Program-made: the position numbers and the translations under genes | Source: Leptospira terpstrae serovar Hualin str. LT 11-33 = ATCC 700639 | GTDB lineage: Bacteria; Spirochaetota; Leptospiria; Leptospirales; Leptospiraceae | Length of the DNA stretch: 64,000 nucleotides | Direction of reading: 5' to 3' | Assembly (NCBI RefSeq): GCF_000332495.1 | Contig: NZ_AOGW02000006.1 | Span: forward strand, 372,001 to 436,000 | Shown: piece by piece, positions 58,523-64,000 of the stretch | Numbering within the stretch: the first letter of the stretch is position 1 | Layout of the letters: every line of letters begins with the position of its first letter | Notes under the pieces: generated by a model | Database searches by the model: none | Told to the model about the DNA's origin: nothing | The model's input: only the letters and a program-made list of their open reading frames with translations

Positions 58523-59640
58523 TAAAGTTTCATTGGCATAATTACAGAAACAAAGTCACTATCCGAAGGATCCTTAAATAGAACAGGTGCACTAGAAGTT
58601 GTGAATTCTAAGATCACTTCAGGATCATCCACAGCTTTTACCACATCACTCAAATAATCCCCTTTAAATGCGATTGTGATTGGTTCCCCATTGTATTCAA
58701 TCGGCATGTTGTGATCAAACATCATAGTTCCTGGATTGGAAGAGCTGATATTCACACTACCTTTTGTAAATGCTAAACGAATTTGTTTCGAAGGTTCTTC
58801 CGCAGAAATCAAAGCTTGCTTTAAGAAAGTTAAAAAGTCAGCTTTAACCACTCGAACAGATTCGGATGTTTGTTTTGGAATCACTTGCTCATAGTCAGGA
58901 AAGTTTCCATCAATGAGTTTAAACAAAAGTTCTACGTTTCCACTGGATACATAAATTTGTTCTTCCACAAAACCAATCTTAGCTGTTTCTTTTCCTTCCA
59001 TCATCTTTAACATTTCACGAACTGCTTTGTGTGGAATGATCACTCCATTTTTAAACGGAAACTGTTTTGGAAACTTTCTAACAATTTTTGAAAGACGGCG
59101 TCCGTCAGTTCCAACAACAATTAAGTCAGTGTTATCTGGTTTTAAGAAAAGACCATTAAAGACAAAACGTGTTTCTTCGATCGCCATGGCATAAGAAGTT
59201 TTACGAAACATTTCTCGAATGGTTTGGCAAGGAAACTCTACGACACTTGTTTCATCGACTTTAGGGATGGTTTTGATATCTTCAGAATCAATTCCATTCA
59301 CTTTAAACTTTGTGTCCATTTTTCCAGAAGCATCAGTAATCGTTGTTTCCGAATTTTCTGATTGATCAGTCGTAGTTAACAAACTTGTATCAAAATTTAG
59401 ATTTTTGAAAATACTGGAGAGTTGTTTTGCAGGTAAGGATGCTGTTCCTTTTTCTCCAATGGTTGAAGGAACAGAAGTTTTGATCGCGATTTCTAAATCC
59501 GTCGCAGAAAGATAAACTTCATTGTCGCCTGTTTGGATTTTCAAATTGGAAAGAGCCGACTTGATCTCTCGAACCGAGATGACACCATCCACTGAGTTGA
59601 TTGCTTTTAGGAAGTCTGTAGTATTGACAGTGAATTTCAT
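58522..59640 (-). CDS. dnaN: DNA polymerase III sliding clamp (beta)
   Basis: Beta clamp of 372 residues with three similar domains: MKFTVNTTDFLKAINSVDGVI, the central segment with LFVFNGLFLKPDNTDLIVVGTDGRRLS-like pattern, and the C-terminal end FVSVIMPMKL, which forms the pocket for clamp-binding motifs. It tethers polymerase III to DNA and is loaded by HolA/HolB/DnaX. It follows dnaA after the 246-base region taken as oriC. A -35-like CTGACA and -10-like CATAAT (minus strand, about 59682-59710) may be its own promoter. Confidence 0.96.
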   Translation of the reverse strand: MKFTVNTTDFLKAINSVDGVISVREIKSALSNLKIQTGDNEVYLSATDLEIAIKTSVPSTIGEKGTASLPAKQLSSIFKNLNFDTSLLTTTDQSENSETTITDASGKMDTKFKVNGIDSEDIKTIPKVDETSVVEFPCQTIREMFRKTSYAMAIEETRFVFNGLFLKPDNTDLIVVGTDGRRLSKIVRKFPKQFPFKNGVIIPHKAVREMLKMMEGKETAKIGFVEEQIYVSSGNVELLFKLIDGNFPDYEQVIPKQTSESVRVVKADFLTFLKQALISAEEPSKQIRLAFTKGSVNISSSNPGTMMFDHNMPIEYNGEPITIAFKGDYLSDVVKAVDDPEVILEFTTSSAPVLFKDPSDSDFVSVIMPMKL

Positions 59641-59711
59641 TTTTCCTCTTCTTCTTAATTATATTATATATCTTTATATATATTATGTCGTTTCCGTTGG
59701 TTCTGTCAGTA

Positions 59712-59720
59712 TGTCGATAA
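59712..59720 (-). promoter_or_regulatory. Putative DnaA-box variant
   Basis: Inverted TTATCGACA. It matches TTATCCACA except at position six and is one of three such elements in the presumed origin. Confidence 0.5.
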
Positions 59721-59842
59721 AGCCTGGAAACTTCAATTTTTATTGAATTATGTCAGTTTTTTTCCTTTTTGCAACTGTCAATATTTATGTCGCTTTGAAC
59801 AGGTTGCGAGACATTTAAGGGACAATAAGAACTGACTATGTC

Positions 59843-59862
59843 CTATCGACAGTTTATCGACA
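59843..59862 (+). promoter_or_regulatory. Tandem putative DnaA-box variants
   Basis: CTATCGACA and TTATCGACA in direct repeat, 11 bases apart (about one helix turn), near the 3' end of dnaA. Confidence 0.5.
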
Positions 59863-59886
59863 GGTTGCAAGCGTGTTAATCACAGG

Positions 59887-61212
59887 TTATTGGAAGCTTA
59901 TCTTGTGTTTGATGGAATGGAAAATATCTTCCCACTGAGAATCTGATTTCATACGTTCTTTGAATTTATCAATCCCGTGGATGACAGTAGAGTGTGTGGT
60001 CGAAAAAATCCGACCAATCTGCGCCTTAGGAACATGAAGGACGTCATGGAGGAGGAGCATACACAAATGCCTAGGAGGGATAAAATCTGCCTTTCTGCTT
60101 TTGCCGAGTAAATCCTTACGGGCGACATTCGTTCGTTCACAAACCAGATCAATGACCATGTCGGGACTGAACCCAATTCTTTTTTTATTGGTGAGAAATC
60201 GTGCTTCGGCAATTTCCTGGATTTTCTCTTCTGTCAGTAAAAAGTATTCATAGGCTTTTTTATACAAAACCAAATCGTTTACGATTCCAATGAGTGCTCG
60301 GGAATCACCTTCCAAACGTTCTGCAAGCCAAAGTAAAAGTTTGTCACTGGCCGGAATATTGAATTCGGAAAAATTAGCTCTTAATAGTTCAATGCGTAGG
60401 GCCAGGTCATGGGATTTGATATCTGCTTGGAGGCCATGTACAAATCGGGATTTGAGTCTTTCGTGTAACGGAAGTTCGTAACTTGGTCTATCTGATGCAA
60501 TGACAATTTGGCGTTTTCTGTCATAAAGAAAATTGAATAGGGCAAAAAACTCTTCTTGGGTTTTTTCTGCCCCACCATTCAAAAACTGAATGTCATCAAA
60601 GAGTAAAACATTATAAGACTGATAACGAATTTTGAACGACTCAAGTGACTCACGATTGTTTTGACGGACTGTAAAAATAAATTCATTTAAAAAGGATGTG
60701 CTGTTTACGTAGCGAACAGTTTTCCAAGGATCCTTTTTTTTGATTTCGTTTCCGATCGCATGTAACAAATGAGTTTTTCCAACACCTACTGGTCCAAAGA
60801 GATAAAGTGGATTGTACTTTCCAGGTTGTTCCACCACACTTTTGGCTGCTGTGAAGGCAATGCGATTGGAATCGGAAGTGATATAATTGCTAAAAATAAA
60901 TTCTGGATTTAGATCCGAGTCTGATTCATCAAATTTCGACTGAATGACTTCTTTAAAAATTTGGGAAGAGGCTTCTGTTTCTGCAAGGATGGAGACGTGA
61001 AAACGATCACCTACGACTTGGTAGACGGCATCTTCTATAAAACTCACATATTTTGTTTCCACATGCCGTTTGATTCCGCTTGAGGGAGCCATCAAGTGGA
61101 CCACTTGGTTTTCCCATTTCTCGAATCGGAGCGGTGCAATGAAATTGGAAAAGTACTTGGGAGGTATCTGTTTCGATATTTCTTCTAAAATTTCTTCCCA
61201 ACGTTTGTCCAA
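59887..61212 (-). CDS. dnaA: Chromosomal replication initiator DnaA
   Basis: A 441-residue initiator. Domain I is at the N-terminus (WEEILEEISKQIPPKYFSNFI), domain III has Walker A GPVGVGKTH (residues 140-148), Walker B VLLFDDIQFL and the sensor region, and domain IV has the DNA-binding signature. That signature reads IGRIFSTTHSTVIHGI (residues about 398-414): the nearly invariant Asp before the His (E. coli Asp433) is Thr406 and the next Thr is Ser. The start is a TTG at 61212 with AGGG 11-14 bases upstream. A TATAGT about 40 bases upstream may be the -10 box. Confidence 0.97.
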   Translation of the reverse strand: MDKRWEEILEEISKQIPPKYFSNFIAPLRFEKWENQVVHLMAPSSGIKRHVETKYVSFIEDAVYQVVGDRFHVSILAETEASSQIFKEVIQSKFDESDSDLNPEFIFSNYITSDSNRIAFTAAKSVVEQPGKYNPLYLFGPVGVGKTHLLHAIGNEIKKKDPWKTVRYVNSTSFLNEFIFTVRQNNRESLESFKIRYQSYNVLLFDDIQFLNGGAEKTQEEFFALFNFLYDRKRQIVIASDRPSYELPLHERLKSRFVHGLQADIKSHDLALRIELLRANFSEFNIPASDKLLLWLAERLEGDSRALIGIVNDLVLYKKAYEYFLLTEEKIQEIAEARFLTNKKRIGFSPDMVIDLVCERTNVARKDLLGKSRKADFIPPRHLCMLLLHDVLHVPKAQIGRIFSTTHSTVIHGIDKFKERMKSDSQWEDIFHSIKHKISFQ

Positions 61213-61392
61213 GTTTCCCGCCCTAAATGTGAAATCGGGTACTATACTTTTAGCAAGTAGGTAGAATTCAAATGAAAAATCGAGAAACGATCCAAACTAG
61301 AAAAAATAGTCGACGTTGATAAAAAAACTATGTCTCTTTATTGATTTGATAGAGATTGTCCGGTGAATGTTTGTTAGGTGATTTTTGTTCCA

Positions 61393-61423
61393 AATGCAAC
61401 TTTTGCATTCTACGAATCGATTC
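61393..61423. promoter_or_regulatory. Two palindromes upstream of dnaA
   Basis: AATGCAA (61393-61399) and TTGCATT (61403-61409) form an inverted repeat with a three-base gap; four bases on is the perfect ten-base palindrome GAATCGATTC (61414-61423). They lie just after the holB stop and about 180-210 bases before the dnaA start. There is no T-run, so a protein-binding site is more likely than a terminator. Confidence 0.45.
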
Positions 61424-61427
61424 TATC

Positions 61428-62360
61428 TTATGTAGCTAGTCTTAAAAAAAGTTGTGATAAAAGAACGTATTCTAAGGCAGGAATTTCATAATGTAACTTC
61501 ATTTTGAAATCTAAAATGGCTTCGATTCTTCCTACATTGGCTTCAAAGTTTTTCTGTCTATACTCGTAGAGAAGTAAAAGACAAATCATTTCTAAAAAGT
61601 CAATTCCTGTGAGACCTTCTTTGTTGGATTTGAATTCTCCAAACTGATCGCGTACCCAGTTTTCCAATTTAAACAATAGAATAGAATCATGGCAATGTTC
61701 TCTGACGTTCTCATGCCACTCTTCTAAAAATTCATCAGCAATTTCAAATGGATTGAGAGATCCACCGTAGTAAAGTTTAGATTCAGAAATTTCATTTCTT
61801 CTGATTTTTTTGATTTCGTCTTGTGGGAGATAGTTGAAAGGAATACAAACCGATCTTGAGACAATGGTTTGTTTTAAGTTTCGAATGTCGTTGACGATGA
61901 GGATAAACTTTGTATGAGGCGGTGGCTCTTCTAAAGTTTTAAGAAGAGTAGTTTCCGCTTCGTTATTAATACGGTTGGCTTCTGGAAACAAAACCACTCG
62001 GTAATCGGATGTGTGAGGTTTGTAAGGAATACGAGAAGACAATAGCCAACGGATGGTAAAGTCTTCCGGATCTTTTTCTTTTCCTATCGCTATGTTTTTT
62101 CTTCTGGGAAACTGGATGAAGTCGGGATGGACACCTTTCATAAATTGGCGGCAAGAATCACAAACTCCGCAAGAGGTTCCTTCCAAACAAAGAAGTTGTC
62201 TTGCAAATCTTTCCGCAGCAATCCACTTCCCTACCCCATCTGGACCATGAAAGATAAGAGAGCCTGGAATTCTCGATCTATCTTTTACAAAAGATTTTAA
62301 ATAAGTCAGTGCAACATCTTGGCCTGACACTTGGTCGAAAGAAAACAAAGTATCAGACAT
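61428..62360 (-). CDS. holB: DNA polymerase III delta'-subunit-like protein
   Basis: A 310-residue clamp-loader AAA+ protein. The P-loop region is GPDGVGKWIAA: the Ser/Thr that binds Mg-ATP is Trp, which fits the non-ATPase delta' role rather than DnaX. A four-Cys zinc module follows (CLEGTSCGVCDSC), then the DEAD-like ...LFPEANRINNEAETTLLKTLEEPPPHTKFI segment. It completes the loader with DnaX and HolA. It starts 5 bases after the ilvE stop and is upstream of dnaA in the same direction. Confidence 0.87.
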   Translation of the reverse strand: MSDTLFSFDQVSGQDVALTYLKSFVKDRSRIPGSLIFHGPDGVGKWIAAERFARQLLCLEGTSCGVCDSCRQFMKGVHPDFIQFPRRKNIAIGKEKDPEDFTIRWLLSSRIPYKPHTSDYRVVLFPEANRINNEAETTLLKTLEEPPPHTKFILIVNDIRNLKQTIVSRSVCIPFNYLPQDEIKKIRRNEISESKLYYGGSLNPFEIADEFLEEWHENVREHCHDSILLFKLENWVRDQFGEFKSNKEGLTGIDFLEMICLLLLYEYRQKNFEANVGRIEAILDFKMKLHYEIPALEYVLLSQLFLRLAT

Positions 62361-62365
62361 AGTGA

Positions 62366-63289
62366 TTAGTATACCGGAGTGAGCCAGCTCATATAGTTCG
62401 GCTGTTCCCCACGAACTGCTTCAAAGAAAATCGATTGGATTTTTTTTGTGATGGGACCTATGTTTCCATCTCCAATGATCCTTCGATCTACTTCTTTTAC
62501 CCAAGCGACTTGAACGCCTGTGCCAGAAAAAAATAATTCATCAGCAATGTAGAGTTCTGAACGTGCAATGTCTCTTTCTACTACTTGGTAACCCAAGTCT
62601 TTTGCAATTTGAATGATACTACGACGAGTGATTCCTTCTAAGATGGAAGAAGGAATGGTTGGTGTATGGATCACTCCATCACGAACAATAAATAGATTTT
62701 CCGCAGAACCTTCGGATACAAAACCTCTTGCATCCAAAAAGATTGCTTCATCCATTCCATTTTGTACGGCTTCTGATTTTGCAAGAGCTGAGTTTACATA
62801 CCCACCACTGACTTTGGAAAGAGTGGGAATTTGGTTATCAGAAAATCTTTGCCATGAAGATACGATGGTCGTGAGGCCATTTTCTGTATCAAGATAGTCA
62901 TCCAACTTCAAAGCATAAACTGTGATGTCCGCTTTCACATCGTGAAATCTAGGAGAGAGTTGTAAGGCAGAAGTATAAATGAAAGGCCTGAGATATATAT
63001 TTTGTTTTGCTTCGTTTTTACGAAGCAGTTCCAAAATGATGGATTGGATTTCCTCTGGTGTGATTTTGATTTGAAGCTGCATGATCTTTGTGGAGTTGAC
63101 AAGTCTCTTGCAGTGGTCAGGCAAACGGAAGACATAGAGATTTTTTTTAGCTTCATTGTAGTATCCGCGGATTCCACCAAAAACTCCGGTTCCATATTGT
63201 AAGGCATGGGTTTGGACACTGACTTTTGCGTCTTCGGAAGGAACGATCTTTCCTTCAAAGTATGTATAAGGGAATGAATTCTGAGCCAT
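62366..63289 (-). CDS. ilvE: Branched-chain amino-acid aminotransferase
   Basis: Class IV PLP aminotransferase of 307 residues from the ATG at 63289, which has AGGAA six to ten bases upstream; an ATG at 63325 lacks a good site. Seen: FEGKIVPSEDAKVSVQTHALQYGTGVFGGIRGY, the PLP Lys in LSKVSGGYVNSALAK, FLDARGFVSEGSAENLF and FSGTGVQVAW. It interconverts Leu, Ile and Val with their keto acids. The gene lies near the origin, divergent from mnmG. Confidence 0.93.
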   Translation of the reverse strand: MAQNSFPYTYFEGKIVPSEDAKVSVQTHALQYGTGVFGGIRGYYNEAKKNLYVFRLPDHCKRLVNSTKIMQLQIKITPEEIQSIILELLRKNEAKQNIYLRPFIYTSALQLSPRFHDVKADITVYALKLDDYLDTENGLTTIVSSWQRFSDNQIPTLSKVSGGYVNSALAKSEAVQNGMDEAIFLDARGFVSEGSAENLFIVRDGVIHTPTIPSSILEGITRRSIIQIAKDLGYQVVERDIARSELYIADELFFSGTGVQVAWVKEVDRRIIGDGNIGPITKKIQSIFFEAVRGEQPNYMSWLTPVY

Positions 63290-63459
63290 TGAGATTCCTA
63301 TCCTTCCAATCTTCTGAAGTTTCAAAATTAGAAAATGAATTTTATCTTTTTTTCTCTCGAAGCTTAGGCCGATGGTTTTGATATCGTTCTAAAGAGTAGA
63401 ATAAGAATGAAAACTCACCCTCGTTTTTGATACGAACGGAAACTATAAGAAGACATAAT

Positions 63460-64000
63460 ATGAATCCTTCCTTTTATCCCAACCAATTTGATTGTATCGT
63501 TGTCGGTGCCGGCCATGCCGGAACAGAAGCTGCCTATATTACTGCCAAGGCAGGACTCAAAACTCTCCTCATCACAATGAACTTAGATACCATCGGGCAG
63601 ATGAGTTGTAATCCAGCCATTGGTGGAATTGCCAAAGGACATATGGTAAGAGAAGTGGATGCACTTGGCGGTCTTATGGGCCGAGTCATCGACCAAACTG
63701 GAATTCAATTTAAGATGTTAAACACATCGAAAGGTCCTTCGGTCTGGGCTCCGCGTGCGCAAGCAGAGAAGAAACAATACCAACTCATGATCAAACACCA
63801 GTTGGAAAAATTAAAAACTCTCTCTATCAGACAAGACACAGTGGAAGATTTGATCGTAGAAGGAAACCAAGTGACTGGTGTCATCACAGGTCGTGGATTT
63901 ACTTTTTATACAAACCATGTGATCTTAACCACTGGAACTTTTTTATCCAGTGTGATTCATATTGGAACTTACCAAAAGGAATCGGGTCGTATTGGAGAAC
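63460..64000 (+). CDS. mnmG: tRNA uridine 5-carboxymethylaminomethyl modification enzyme MnmG, 3' end cut
   Basis: The first 180 residues of MnmG (GidA). It opens with the FAD-binding Rossmann motif [15 protein letters not shown] and continues [24 protein letters not shown], a family hallmark, then [21 protein letters not shown]. With MnmE it makes the cmnm5 modification of wobble uridines. mnmG commonly lies near the origin. The start is an ATG with AGAAG about seven bases upstream. The rest is outside the window. Confidence 0.97.
   Translation, partial: MNPSFYPNQFDCIVVGAGHAGTEAAYITAKAGLKTLLITMNLDTIGQMSCNPAIGGIAKGHMVREVDALGGLMGRVIDQTGIQFKMLNTSKGPSVWAPRAQAEKKQYQLMIKHQLEKLKTLSIRQDTVEDLIVEGNQVTGVITGRGFTFYTNHVILTTGTFLSSVIHIGTYQKESGRIGE

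Larger units (their letters stand above)
59641..59886. other. Putative replication origin (oriC) between dnaA and dnaN
   Basis: A non-coding 246-base gap in the conserved position. It holds an A+T-only stretch (about 59657-59683) that could unwind, next to three nearly identical nine-base elements: CTATCGACA (59843-59851), TTATCGACA (59854-59862) and an inverted TTATCGACA (59712-59720). They differ from TTATCCACA mainly at position six. TATGTC occurs five times (59684, 59710, 59749, 59786, 59837). Gene orientation to either side agrees with forks leaving from here, though the gaps at 61213-61427 and 63326-63459 are alternatives. Confidence 0.65.

Noticed and set aside
63427..63449. Promoter of mnmG with TTGATA and TATAAG
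   Set aside because: The two boxes are only 11 bases apart, too close for a normal promoter.

Overview
This is a chromosomal segment from a Leptospira-type spirochaete. It is AT-rich and holds about 63 genes with very little intergenic space, many of them lipoproteins with loose spirochaetal lipoboxes. The best taxonomic marker is a clear homologue of the leptospiral outer-membrane lipoprotein LipL21 at 50.5 kb. The right end carries the replication-origin cluster dnaA-dnaN-recF-dciA-gyrB-gyrA on the minus strand, with mnmG leaving in the opposite direction. I lean towards a free-living (saprophytic) Leptospira, because the window carries a GH42 beta-galactosidase, aromatic-ring enzymes and a divergent LipL21, but this is inference.

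Layout. 1-8.8 kb: partial hflX, a HEAT-repeat lipoprotein, a three-gene overlapping operon (PabA/TrpG-like amidotransferase, MsbA-like exporter, receiver protein), an acyl-CoA dehydrogenase and yebC. 8.9-14.9 kb: an EAL-like protein with a pseudo-receiver partner, an enoyl-CoA hydratase, an M23 peptidase and a FabG-like reductase. 14.9-22.6 kb: purB, then an accessory patch with a ring-cleavage dioxygenase/carboxylesterase operon behind a well-formed promoter and 18-bp palindrome, a small membrane protein, a SnoaL-like protein, two genes that both lost their 5' ends at one deletion junction, a PhnB-like protein and an adenosine deaminase-like enzyme. 22.6-30.6 kb: a DegT aminotransferase, an M50 protease/beta-propeller/lipoprotein operon, cysE and several unrecognised lipoproteins. 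30.6-37.2 kb: trpE-trpG, Fe-superoxide dismutase, an inositol-phosphatase-family enzyme, an unknown protein and GH42. 37.3-50.4 kb: hslO-tsaE-tsaB-rnr, a phosphodiesterase, a CapA-like protein, a Sua5/TsaC protein, an SDR, Maf, HolA, a shrunken enhancer-binding-like ATPase and a vWA-like secreted protein. 50.4-64 kb: lipL21, then pilZ-dus-gyrA-gyrB-dciA-recF-dnaN-(oriC)-dnaA-holB-ilvE on the minus strand, and partial mnmG.

How the genes work together. The origin cluster supplies initiation (DnaA), the clamp (DnaN), clamp-loader parts (HolB, HolA), the probable helicase loader DciA, RecF and gyrase. Three of the four t6A tRNA-modification enzymes (TsaE, TsaB, TsaC-like) lie within 7 kb. TrpE and TrpG form anthranilate synthase. 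The dioxygenase and carboxylesterase resemble quinone/catechol detoxification operons.

Most worth following up: (1) the dioxygenase operon, with a perfect 18-bp palindrome inside its promoter and a six-codon leader ORF that carries the strong ribosome site; (2) a DnaA whose DNA-recognition motif lacks the usual Asp, next to origin repeats that differ from the standard DnaA box; (3) the reciprocal deletion scar at 19.86 kb; (4) the EAL-like/pseudo-receiver pair; (5) a beta-propeller fused to a transglutaminase-like domain that has lost its catalytic residues. I saw no rRNA or tRNA gene, insertion sequence, prophage or CRISPR array.
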